Assembly: GCA_947494805.1 (NCBI GenBank)
Contig: CANLWK010000003.1
Coordinates: 496,001 to 560,000 of the forward strand
From: an uncultured Croceitalea sp.
GTDB taxonomy: Bacteria > Bacteroidota > Bacteroidia > Flavobacteriales > Flavobacteriaceae
Direction of reading: 5' to 3'
DNA: 64,000 bases
Shown: piece after piece, positions 56,172 through 64,000 of the stretch
Layout of the letters: the number at the start of each line of letters is the position of its first letter
Numbering within the stretch: position 1 is the first letter of the stretch
Position numbers and translations under genes: made by a program
Notes under the pieces: generated by a model
Database searches by the model: none
Seen by the model: only the letters and a program-made list of their open reading frames with translations
Told to the model about the DNA's origin: nothing

Positions 56172-56708
56172 CTATTTGTTATCCGTTAATAATTTTTTTA
56201 AGTCGTCCCATCGGGGATCGGTATCTTCTTTGTTGTCTTTTGTTTCTTTCGGTTGTAACTCTTCTAGTCTATCTAACGCCTCTGACTGCAATGTACCGTC
56301 CAGAACACCGGGGTGCACTCTTTTTTGAGGTACGGCCAACACCAACATTTCATACACATATTGTGCAATATTGACTTGATGTTCTCCATGCGGAATAATC
56401 AAGATTTCATCATCTTCATCATTATATTCATCGCCAAACTTAATTACCAACTGCAAATCAGCAGTAACTTGTTGGTCAAAAGGTTCACTGGTCAAATCAC
56501 AATTGACATTGACAGTTCCTTTCGCATGAATATCCAATTCCATCATAGTGCTCATCTTGTTTAAGATGGCTTTCAATGCAATCGAAGCTCCGTTAAACTC
56601 TTCGTAACCAAACGATTCAAAGAACGTATTCTTGATTTTGTACTCAAACTCGTGCTTTCCTAACTTCAATCCTGAAAAAGGAATAAAGAACTCCTTCAAC
56701 TTCATCAT
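56172..56708 (-). CDS. DUF177 (YceD) family protein
   Basis: A 178-residue protein of the YceD/DUF177 family, recognised from a segment with VNCDLTSEPFDQ in the position of the family CxR-type core, an acidic DEYNDEDDEIL stretch and a location immediately upstream of rpmF. In other bacteria the family is tied to 23S rRNA processing or accumulation. Start at the first of two adjacent ATGs. Confidence 0.88.
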   Translation of the reverse strand: MMKLKEFFIPFSGLKLGKHEFEYKIKNTFFESFGYEEFNGASIALKAILNKMSTMMELDIHAKGTVNVNCDLTSEPFDQQVTADLQLVIKFGDEYNDEDDEILIIPHGEHQVNIAQYVYEMLVLAVPQKRVHPGVLDGTLQSEALDRLEELQPKETKDNKEDTDPRWDDLKKLLTDNK

Positions 56709-56806
56709 TTTACACTTAAGGTTTGTGTACCAGCCCTATAAGGCGGGTGCAAAGATACTATTTATTTATAAATCCGCAATCTTTACAAAAAGAAAAAGTC
56801 AAGCGA

Positions 56807-57868
56807 TTAAGCCGACTTTCTATGGTTTTGTTTTTTCAGCGGATTACTGGTCAGTTCGCGATACTCTCTTCGATTTCTATAGATTTGAATCGCACTAAAA
56901 ACTGCCTCTTTGAACGAGCTTTCATCGGCTTTGCCCTGACCCGCTATTTCATAGGCCGTTCCATGATCTGGTGATGTTCTTACCTTGCTCAATCCCGCAG
57001 TAAAGTTTACCCCTTTGCCGAACGAAAGAGTTTTGAACGGAATCAATCCCTGGTCATGATACGCAGCTAAAATAGCGTCGAAATTCTGGTGTGAATTGCT
57101 TCCGAAAAAGCTGTCAGCAGAATATGGGCCGTAGACCATATCTCCCTTATTGAACAATTCTTGAATAGCAGGTTTTAAAATCTTATCGTCTTCTTGACCT
57201 ATAGTGCCGTTATCTCCGCTATGCGGATTAATGCCCAACATGGCAATTTTTGGACGCCGGATGCCAAAATCCATTTTAAGTGACAACATCATAGTGGCCA
57301 CTTTGTCCTTTACCAATTTGGTCGTAATGGCATTCGCAACATCTTTCACCGCAATGTGATCAGTCAACAGCCCTACACGCAACGTGTCGGTGACCATGAA
57401 CATAAGGCTTTCGCCAGCAAGCTCTTCTGCCAAATAATCAGTGTGCCCCGGAAATTTAAAATCGTCAGCTTGTATATTGTTCTTATTGATGGGTGCCGTT
57501 ACCAAAACATCGATTTCTCCTTTCTTTAAAGATGAAACGGCAGCCCTTAACGATTTAATCGCGTATGTACCTCCTTCTGCTGTGGCTTGTCCAAACTCCG
57601 TTTTGGGGGTCTCTTTCCAAACGTTCACAACATTTATTTTTCCGTTCACTGCTTTTGTGGCTGTCTGAACACCATGAAAATTGATCTGTAGGCCCAAAGC
57701 CTGCTTTTGATGCGAAATGGTTTTGTTTGATGCGAAAAGAACCGGTGTGCAAAAGTCTAACATTCGATTATCTTCAAAGGTTTTCAAGGCCACTTCACAA
57801 CCAATACCGTTGAGATCACCAATTGAAATGCCCAGTCTTATTTTCTTTGCTTCTTGTTTAGAATCCAT
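56807..57868 (-). CDS. pdxA: 4-hydroxythreonine-4-phosphate dehydrogenase
   Basis: NAD-dependent oxidation in the DXP-dependent pyridoxal phosphate pathway. The 353-residue protein has GISIGDLNGIGCEV at the N-terminus, PINKNNIQADDFKFPGHTDYLA with the metal/substrate histidine, and AYHDQGLIPFKTLSFG near the C-terminus, all PdxA hallmarks. An open frame extends 47 codons further upstream, but it crosses ribE and has no family resemblance, so the ATG at 57868 is used. Divergent from ribE with 49 bp between. Confidence 0.95.
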   Translation of the reverse strand: MDSKQEAKKIRLGISIGDLNGIGCEVALKTFEDNRMLDFCTPVLFASNKTISHQKQALGLQINFHGVQTATKAVNGKINVVNVWKETPKTEFGQATAEGGTYAIKSLRAAVSSLKKGEIDVLVTAPINKNNIQADDFKFPGHTDYLAEELAGESLMFMVTDTLRVGLLTDHIAVKDVANAITTKLVKDKVATMMLSLKMDFGIRRPKIAMLGINPHSGDNGTIGQEDDKILKPAIQELFNKGDMVYGPYSADSFFGSNSHQNFDAILAAYHDQGLIPFKTLSFGKGVNFTAGLSKVRTSPDHGTAYEIAGQGKADESSFKEAVFSAIQIYRNRREYRELTSNPLKKQNHRKSA

Positions 57869-57917
57869 GTTCGAATACCTACTTTTACAATACAAAATTA
57901 GGCAAATTAAAAAATAG

Positions 57918-58553
<636 letters not shown>

Positions 58554-58582
58554 AAATTGTTTATTCAACCTTGAAATGAAAA

Positions 58583-59155
58583 TCAAGACCCCTCTTTTTT
58601 CCATAGGTTATAGAAAGTGACAATTTCAGAAACTGACTTCAAGTCTTTGTTGTTTATTTTTTCTACCAATTTAGGACAATCATAAAAAAGCTGTGCAAGC
58701 TTTTTTCGCTTTATCCCCAAAATTCCCTGTGTGGCCCTAACCAAATCGCCATTGCCTTGTTTTTGCAGATAATCGATCTCTTGTACCAATTGTTCCCCTT
58801 GTTCTTGTAGCTCGTAAACATAATGCGAGACATATCCTTTAGAGATAACTTTAAAAAAATGATTTTCACCATCTAATAACATGCTTCTAAAAGTTTCTCC
58901 TCCCTTTTTGTAAGCTAGAATTTTTTTTGGCGAAAATTGCTTTTTCAAACCCTTGCCCCTGAAACGTATTCTCTTATATATTTTGCTGAATGGTCCTGTT
59001 TTACGGTCACTTACCTGTCCATAAACCGTGTCATTTTTGTCGGTGACAATATAGCCTTCCTCATAATCTTGCTGACCAAAACCATAATGCGCAATCCCCA
59101 AAGACATTATAGAAAACACTAAAAATACTTTGAGTTTTGTAGCATACATGGCCAT
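58583..59155 (-). CDS. Exported conserved hypothetical protein
   Basis: A 190-residue protein with a signal peptide (cleavage near residue 28, after HYGFGQ). The mature part starts [20 protein letters not shown], a beta-hairpin motif seen in many small exported Flavobacteriia proteins of unknown role. The rest is mixed, with a helical C-terminus. Its ATG overlaps the stop of the NagX-like gene by one base (TAATG), so the two are co-translated. An alternative start at 59149 would drop two residues. Confidence 0.7.
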   Translation of the reverse strand: MAMYATKLKVFLVFSIMSLGIAHYGFGQQDYEEGYIVTDKNDTVYGQVSDRKTGPFSKIYKRIRFRGKGLKKQFSPKKILAYKKGGETFRSMLLDGENHFFKVISKGYVSHYVYELQEQGEQLVQEIDYLQKQGNGDLVRATQGILGIKRKKLAQLFYDCPKLVEKINNKDLKSVSEIVTFYNLWKKEGS

Positions 59156-60246
59156 TATACTTTAATGAAAATTTTTCTTTTGTAGAGCACATAGGCCAAA
59201 AGACAATAGAAGGCCACAACGCTTAACCCATAAAGCAGCGAAGATAGTTCCATTGACATAAAATCATGGACATAGATGGTGTCAAAAAGCCAGCCGTGCA
59301 ATGAAGTATCAGCATCGACCTGAATCAGGTAAAAGAGTTTGGACACAAAACTTGATAGAAAATATACTACGATAGCGTTGGCGCCGGCATATCGAAAAAC
59401 ACTGCCAAATTGAATTTTTTTAATATCGGTCAGATAATAGATCAATGCGAGGACGATGTTCGCCCATCCTGCGGTAACCAACACAAAACTACTTGTCCAT
59501 AAGGCTTTATTGATTGGGAAGATAAAATCCCAAAGATGGCCGACAATCAAAAAGCTGCCACCAAGGCCAAATAGAATAGTTGCTTTTTTCTGCTGCTTTG
59601 AGGTAAGGACGAGGCCCGTGAAAATGCCCAACAAAGAACTTACAATGGAAGGAATAGTGCTCAAAAGGCCTTCTGGGTCGTAATCGGGCTTATAGTTGTG
59701 AGTTCCGAAAATTTTCACATCAAGCCAGTTCGCAAGGTTATTCGGTGCACGTTCAAAGGTTGACGCCTCACCCACAACAGGAACAAAAGCCATCAACAAC
59801 CAATATCCCACAAGTAGAACAATTGAGACCCAAATGAGTCTCCTCCAATCTAAATTCAAAAACAATACTGCAGCAAAAAAGAATACTACGCCAATACGCT
59901 GTAAAACACCGGGAAACCTTATTTCAGCAAAATCTTTGATAAATGGAAAAGAGATGGTGAATGCTCCTAAAAACAAGCCTAGACCAATTAGTTTTAGACT
60001 TCGAATGCCAATCTTTTTGTAGGTCGCTACACTTGTTGCCTTGTTTTGATATGCAAACACAATTGAAGTGCCCACGATGAACAAGAAAAACGGAAAAACC
60101 AAGTCAGTAGGTGTATACCCGTGCCACTTTGCATGTAATAGGGGCGGAAAAACATTCGCCCAAGTGCCAGGTGTATTGACCAAAATCATGAGCACAATGG
60201 TCATTCCTCTAAAAATATCGACAGAAAGTATTCGGTTTTTCATCAT
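59155..60246 (-). CDS. NagX-like membrane protein (HGSNAT-like, DUF5009)
   Basis: A 363-residue integral membrane protein with about ten helices. The N-terminal SVDIFRGMTIVLMILVNTPG and the HGYTPTDLVFPFFLFIVGTS motif define the COG4299/NagX family, related to heparan-alpha-glucosaminide N-acetyltransferase. The conserved His and Asp of these motifs are present. In other bacteria relatives occur in N-acetylglucosamine or glycan use clusters, which fits the sugar-type transporter gene 7 bp upstream, but the substrate is inferred only. Confidence 0.83.
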   Translation of the reverse strand: MMKNRILSVDIFRGMTIVLMILVNTPGTWANVFPPLLHAKWHGYTPTDLVFPFFLFIVGTSIVFAYQNKATSVATYKKIGIRSLKLIGLGLFLGAFTISFPFIKDFAEIRFPGVLQRIGVVFFFAAVLFLNLDWRRLIWVSIVLLVGYWLLMAFVPVVGEASTFERAPNNLANWLDVKIFGTHNYKPDYDPEGLLSTIPSIVSSLLGIFTGLVLTSKQQKKATILFGLGGSFLIVGHLWDFIFPINKALWTSSFVLVTAGWANIVLALIYYLTDIKKIQFGSVFRYAGANAIVVYFLSSFVSKLFYLIQVDADTSLHGWLFDTIYVHDFMSMELSSLLYGLSVVAFYCLLAYVLYKRKIFIKV

Positions 60247-60253
60247 CCTTTCA

Positions 60254-62065
60254 TTATAAAATGGTGTCCTTCATTCGGTTCCAAGCGCGTATCAACAAAA
60301 ATCCAGAAACCAACGCTATACCGGTAAGAGGTAGTGCTAACGTAGTTTCACCATAAATCCAATAACCCGTGGCGAACATAATGGTGTAAATCAAAATTAC
60401 ACCCAATAACATTGCTGTAAGACCTGACGGTACGCTCCACTTTTCTTTGGTCAGTACCACCTCGTCGTTTTCGGTTCGGGCCTCGTCGACAATTTTCTGC
60501 CAACCAGGGCCGCCGGGCTGAATCTTTTTGTAAAAACTTCGAAGTACTTCATTCGTTTCAGGTTGGGTGACAAAGGTGGCGGTCAACCAAATAATTGTGG
60601 TGACCAACATAATAAAGGGCAGTTCAAACCAATCTGGCAGCATACCTGTATCAGGATGGAACAAGATTGACTTTAAGGCCGTGGTTTCTAGCAAAATCGC
60701 CAAAATGCCCGAAGAAAACATTGCAGTAATTTCGCTCCACGCGTTGATACGCCACCAGAACCAACGTAAGATAAAAATCAGCCCCGTACCGGCTCCAAAA
60801 GAGAGCAATAGGTTAAAAACCCCCATGGCATTTTGCAATGCCAACGCCAAAATAGCGCTTAAGACCATCAAGATTACCGTAGACAATCGCCCTACGTTGA
60901 CCATTTGCTTTTCTGTCGCATCGGGATTTATCTGCTGTTTGTAAAAGTCGTAAACCACATATGACGAGCCCCAGTTCAATTGTGTTGATATTGTGCTCAT
61001 ATATGCAGCAACCAATGATGCCAAAACAATACCCAAAAGACCACTTGGCAGTTTGGTCAGCATGGCCGAATAGGCCAAATCTTGTCCTAATTTATCTGCT
61101 GTTATATTTGGAAAAGCTTCTTGTATACTTGCCACGTCAGGGTACACTACCAAAGAAGCCAAAGCAACCAAAATCCATGGCCATGGGCGTAGCGCATAGT
61201 GCATGATATTGAAGAAGAAAGTAGCACCAATCGCATGGTTCTCATCTTTTGCCGCCAACATGCGTTGTGCAATGTAACCTCCGCCACCGGGCTCACCCCC
61301 GGGGTACCATGAGCTCCACCATTGTACGGCCAAGGGAATGATCAACATGGTAATGAGTGCCTTTTTATCACTAAAGTCAGGTAGAATGCTCATTTTAGAT
61401 TTTACGACCTCATTGTCCAATACAGCCTGTAGCCCTCCAACTTCTGGAATGTTCACAAGATAAATAGCAGCGCCTATGGCACCGGCCATTGCCACAAAAA
61501 ACAGTAGAAAGTCACTGTACACGACACCCTTGAACCCGCCTAATGCACTGAAAATGACAGTTATAAGTCCGGCAGCCACAACGGTCTGCCAGGGTTCAAG
61601 GCCCAACATTACGCCCCCAATCTTAATCGCCGCCAAAGTCACCGAAGCCATGGTAATCACATTAAAAAAAACACCAAGATAGATGGCTCTAAACTTTCGC
61701 AAAAAACTGGCGGCCCTACCGCCGTAACGTAGTTCATAAAACTCCAAATCGGTTTTAACGTTTGATTTACGCCAAAGCTTTGCGTAAACAAAAACAGTCA
61801 GCATGCCAGTCAGTAAAAAACACCACCAGCCCCAGTTGCCGGAGACCCCGTTTGTTCGCACCAAATCAGTGACCAAATTTGGGGTGTCGGTTGAAAACGT
61901 TGTGGCAACCATTGAAAGGCCCAATAACCACCATGGCATTGTTCTGCCGGATAAAAAGTATTCAGACGAACTCTTCCCTGATTTCTTTGAAACATAAATG
62001 CCTATAAAAAGTACGATGGCAAAAAACCCGAAGATCAAAATGTAATCTAGCGTCTGTAAATCCAT
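60254..62065 (-). CDS. Sodium:solute symporter (SSS family)
   Basis: A 603-residue transporter with about 13-15 hydrophobic helices. SSSEYFLSGRTMPWWLLG after the first helix is the SSS family motif, and GGFKGVVYSDFLLF marks helix 5. A cytoplasmic stretch near residue 530 precedes the last two helices. The family moves sugars, amino acids or organic acids with Na+. The substrate is unknown; linkage to the NagX-like gene hints at a glycan-derived compound. A frame extension to 62149 is discarded; MDLQTLDYILIF is the natural start. Confidence 0.9.
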   Translation of the reverse strand: MDLQTLDYILIFGFFAIVLFIGIYVSKKSGKSSSEYFLSGRTMPWWLLGLSMVATTFSTDTPNLVTDLVRTNGVSGNWGWWCFLLTGMLTVFVYAKLWRKSNVKTDLEFYELRYGGRAASFLRKFRAIYLGVFFNVITMASVTLAAIKIGGVMLGLEPWQTVVAAGLITVIFSALGGFKGVVYSDFLLFFVAMAGAIGAAIYLVNIPEVGGLQAVLDNEVVKSKMSILPDFSDKKALITMLIIPLAVQWWSSWYPGGEPGGGGYIAQRMLAAKDENHAIGATFFFNIMHYALRPWPWILVALASLVVYPDVASIQEAFPNITADKLGQDLAYSAMLTKLPSGLLGIVLASLVAAYMSTISTQLNWGSSYVVYDFYKQQINPDATEKQMVNVGRLSTVILMVLSAILALALQNAMGVFNLLLSFGAGTGLIFILRWFWWRINAWSEITAMFSSGILAILLETTALKSILFHPDTGMLPDWFELPFIMLVTTIIWLTATFVTQPETNEVLRSFYKKIQPGGPGWQKIVDEARTENDEVVLTKEKWSVPSGLTAMLLGVILIYTIMFATGYWIYGETTLALPLTGIALVSGFLLIRAWNRMKDTIL

Positions 62066-62256
62066 AATTTGGTTATTGGTTGTATTTAAAGATATAATTT
62101 TTTTGCAACCGCTCTTTTCTGTGTCCTGTTTTTGAGCTTTTTGTAGCAAGATTTGACAATTTTACACTGATTGTGCTGCCAAAGTTCACCTGAATCATAT
62201 ATTCCTTGAAGTTCTTGAAATGATATCACGTACATTTATGACCTACAACAACCGAC

Positions 62257-63012
62257 ATGTCGACCCTAGTTTTTGAAGAAGTTTCTGTTTTGGGCTGGAT
62301 TTTCGCTGGTACCGCGGCGTTTTTAATGGGCATTTCAAAAGCGGGACTCAAAGGTCTTTCAATATTTAACGTCACTCTTATGGCCCTGGCCTTTGGCGCA
62401 AAACAATCAACAGGTTTCATTATTCCGCTTTTATTGGTAGGCGACGTTTTTGCCGTGGTCTACTACAATCGACACACCAAATGGAAGTATATTCTAAAAT
62501 TACTGCCTTGGATGGTACTGGGCATCTTAATAGGGGTGGTCATTGGGAAGGATTTACCCGAACAACAGTTCAAAATAGGAATGGTCGCCTTGATTTTAAT
62601 CAGTCTTGCCATTATTGTTTATTGGGACAGAAGAACCTCAAAAACAGTACCCACACATTGGACTTTTGCCGGGGGTACCGGCATCATGGCTGGTATTTCG
62701 ACGATGGTCGGTAATTTGGCAGGTGCCTTTACCAACCTTTTCTTTTTGGCCATGCGGTTACCAAAAAACGAGTTTGTTGGCACGGCCGCCTGGTTGTTTT
62801 TAATCACCAACCTCTTTAAGCTGCCATTTCATTTGTTTGTATGGAAAACCATCAGCACCGAGTCATTGAGCATCAATCTGCGGCTACTACCAGCAATATT
62901 AATAGGTCTTTTTGTTGGGGTGCGATTGGTGAAGCTAATTAGTGAAAAGCAGTACCGACGATTCATAATCATTGTAACGGTCATAGGGGCCGTAGCCATT
63001 TTATTTAGATAG
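62257..63012 (+). CDS. TauE/SafE family membrane protein
   Basis: A 251-residue protein with eight predicted helices and the internally repeated TauE/SafE (DUF81) pattern: GTAAFLMGISKAGLKGL in the first half and GGTGIMAGISTMVGNLAGAF in the second. The family exports sulfite, sulfoacetate and other organic anions. No sulfur-metabolism gene is adjacent, so the substrate is open. It is divergent from the SSS gene. Confidence 0.88.
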   Translation: MSTLVFEEVSVLGWIFAGTAAFLMGISKAGLKGLSIFNVTLMALAFGAKQSTGFIIPLLLVGDVFAVVYYNRHTKWKYILKLLPWMVLGILIGVVIGKDLPEQQFKIGMVALILISLAIIVYWDRRTSKTVPTHWTFAGGTGIMAGISTMVGNLAGAFTNLFFLAMRLPKNEFVGTAAWLFLITNLFKLPFHLFVWKTISTESLSINLRLLPAILIGLFVGVRLVKLISEKQYRRFIIIVTVIGAVAILFR

Positions 63013-63058
63013 GTTCCATGTTCGGTTTTCTCTAATTTTAGCAATACTTGTTCTTCAA

Positions 63059-63289
63059 ATGGAAAAGAAAACGTACAGCCCTGTTAAAGTTAATTTAGAA
63101 AAAGACAAACGCTATGCGTGGTGCACTTGCAGCCATAGTAGCGACCAACCATTTTGCGATGGCTCTCACCGTGCGCACAACGCCACCCCATCATTAGGGT
63201 TTGCCGTTGAAGAAAACAAAGAAGCGTATCTGTGTACCTGCAAAAAAACAGGTAATCCACCTTATTGTGATGGGTCGCACAATACTTAG
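63059..63289 (+). CDS. CDGSH iron-sulfur domain protein, double motif
   Basis: A 76-residue protein with two CDGSH-type [2Fe-2S] sites: WCTCSHSSDQPFCDGSH and CTCKKTGNPPYCDGSH, each C-x-C-x8-10-C-D-G-S-H with three Cys and one His. The double arrangement within one short chain is that of the MiNT/CISD3-like class. Likely a redox or cluster-transfer protein in the cytoplasm; partner unknown. Confidence 0.93.
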   Translation: MEKKTYSPVKVNLEKDKRYAWCTCSHSSDQPFCDGSHRAHNATPSLGFAVEENKEAYLCTCKKTGNPPYCDGSHNT

Positions 63290-63394
63290 TATTGCACTGA
63301 AAAAGAACCTCTTAAAGTGCTGTCCTGATTGTTAAGGGTTTGTTAATTTGCTCAAAATGGCATATCTTACTGGTGAATCGTAAGATCACCAGCC

Positions 63395-63571
63395 ATGAAA
63401 ACAAATGAACGTTTACTCTCAGCACGAATATTGATATTTTCAATTGCAACTGCTTTAATGGTAATTTCTTATGTCATTTACCAAGAGTATTCTGATGAAA
63501 TACAGTCTAAAATCAATACGGCCATCACCGAAACCTTACCCGACTTAGACCAAAGTCTGGCTCAACTTTAA
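63395..63571 (+). CDS. Small single-pass membrane protein (58 residues)
   Basis: ATG at 63395, TAA at 63569-63571. The peptide has a short basic start (MKTNERLLSAR), one membrane helix (residues ~12-29) and an acidic, amphipathic tail that would face the periplasm by the positive-inside rule. The intact frame fills the gap between the CDGSH gene and the convergent response regulator, and codon use looks normal. I recognise no family. It is short, so the call rests on frame, start context and membrane pattern. Confidence 0.5.
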   Translation: MKTNERLLSARILIFSIATALMVISYVIYQEYSDEIQSKINTAITETLPDLDQSLAQL

Positions 63572-63588
63572 ATGCTCGGGCCATCGTA

Positions 63589-63987
63589 TTATGGTAGCCC
63601 TGCCTTTAACTTATCAAGATCCTGTTTTGTCAAGGGTTTAGTGATGTATCCATTAATAAATTCATACGTCTCAGATAGGTTCATGTCTTCTGGTGAAATT
63701 GAAGATGTAAGTATATGTATCTGTACCAGATCACGAATTTGAGATGGTGCGCTCCGCAATTCTTCCAAAAGTTCCCAACCGTTCATCACTGGCATGTTAA
63801 TGTCCAACAGCATCAACTTGGGCAGTTCTTCAGGGGTGTCTGCCAAGTCCATGAGCTTGGTATACGCTTCTAGGCCATTTTCAAAATGATGTGCTTTATA
63901 GGTTGGCAACTCTTTGCCCACTAATACGGTTGCAGCCGTTCTAAATATTAAATCATCATCCACCAAAAATACTCTGTTAGCTTCCAT
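63589..63987 (-). CDS. Single-domain response regulator (CheY-like)
   Basis: A 132-residue receiver domain with the acidic pocket FLVDDD at residues 7-12, the phospho-acceptor Asp in MLLDINMPVMNGWELL (near residue 61), the Thr/Ser position in HILTSSI and the Lys in YITKPLT (near 117). There is no output domain, as in CheY and phosphorelay intermediates. Its kinase is not in the window; a sensor gene may lie just beyond the right edge. Confidence 0.92.
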   Translation of the reverse strand: MEANRVFLVDDDLIFRTAATVLVGKELPTYKAHHFENGLEAYTKLMDLADTPEELPKLMLLDINMPVMNGWELLEELRSAPSQIRDLVQIHILTSSISPEDMNLSETYEFINGYITKPLTKQDLDKLKAGLP

Positions 63988-64000
63988 GCTCTTTTTATCA

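Noticed and set aside
62066-62149. 28-codon N-terminal extension of the SSS transporter.
   Set aside because: Low-complexity polar residues before the natural first helix; MDLQTLDY is the expected start.

Overview
The window looks like chromosome of a marine member of the Flavobacteriaceae (Bacteroidota). The base composition is AT-rich. Start codons lack Shine-Dalgarno sequences and sit behind A-rich leaders. At least one promoter has the Bacteroidota -33/-7 form (TTG, then TAnnTTTG). The gene families also fit: GIN-domain protein, NagX-like membrane protein, DUF177-rpmF-fabH-accB-accC cluster, and 8-helix MacB/FtsX permeases starting with the IAWRNL signature. No tRNA, rRNA, IS element, prophage or CRISPR array was recognised.

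Left part (1-13.7 kb): a truncated AAA ATPase at the edge; a DinB-like gene followed by a Crp/Fnr regulator, preceded by two FNR-like palindromes inside a degenerate direct repeat; a secreted LRR protein; then housekeeping genes (UDG-family enzyme, rsmI, DoxX-like, tdk-alr, mscL, asd, prolyl oligopeptidase, a lone ABC ATPase with a TOBE-like tail, a lipoprotein and an ArfB-like peptidyl-tRNA hydrolase). Several have clear intrinsic terminators.

Centre (13.8-47.4 kb) is the striking part. A minus-strand operon encodes an NtrC-type sigma-54 activator, an NtrY-like histidine kinase and a small Gre-like protein. Divergent from it runs a 30-kb export locus: TolC, a HlyD/MacA adaptor, an ABC ATPase, a GIN-domain protein, ten consecutive ~800-residue permease paralogues (P1-P10) and a second ABC ATPase. 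Three intergenic regions (before tolC, before P4, before P7) carry the same layout: tandem 17-bp TGT-N11-ACA palindromes repeated at 22 bp, then a GG-N10-G(C/T/A) sigma-54-like promoter 62-69 bp further on. They split the locus into tolC-adaptor-ATPase-GIN-P1-P2-P3, P4-P5-P6 and P7-P8-P9(-P10-ATPase2). The inferred design is one two-component system switching on a MacAB-TolC-like exporter with many alternative permeases. The substrate is unknown.

Right part (47.4-64 kb): an FAD oxidoreductase; a three-gene envelope cluster (two large uncharacterised exported proteins and a lipoprotein); the DUF177-rpmF-fabH-accB-accC fatty-acid cluster; pdxA divergent from ribE, with an eightfold GCAGTAG repeat overlapping the ribE stop; a NagX-like protein with an SSS transporter; a TauE/SafE permease; a double-CDGSH protein; a 58-residue membrane peptide; and a single-domain response regulator at the right edge.
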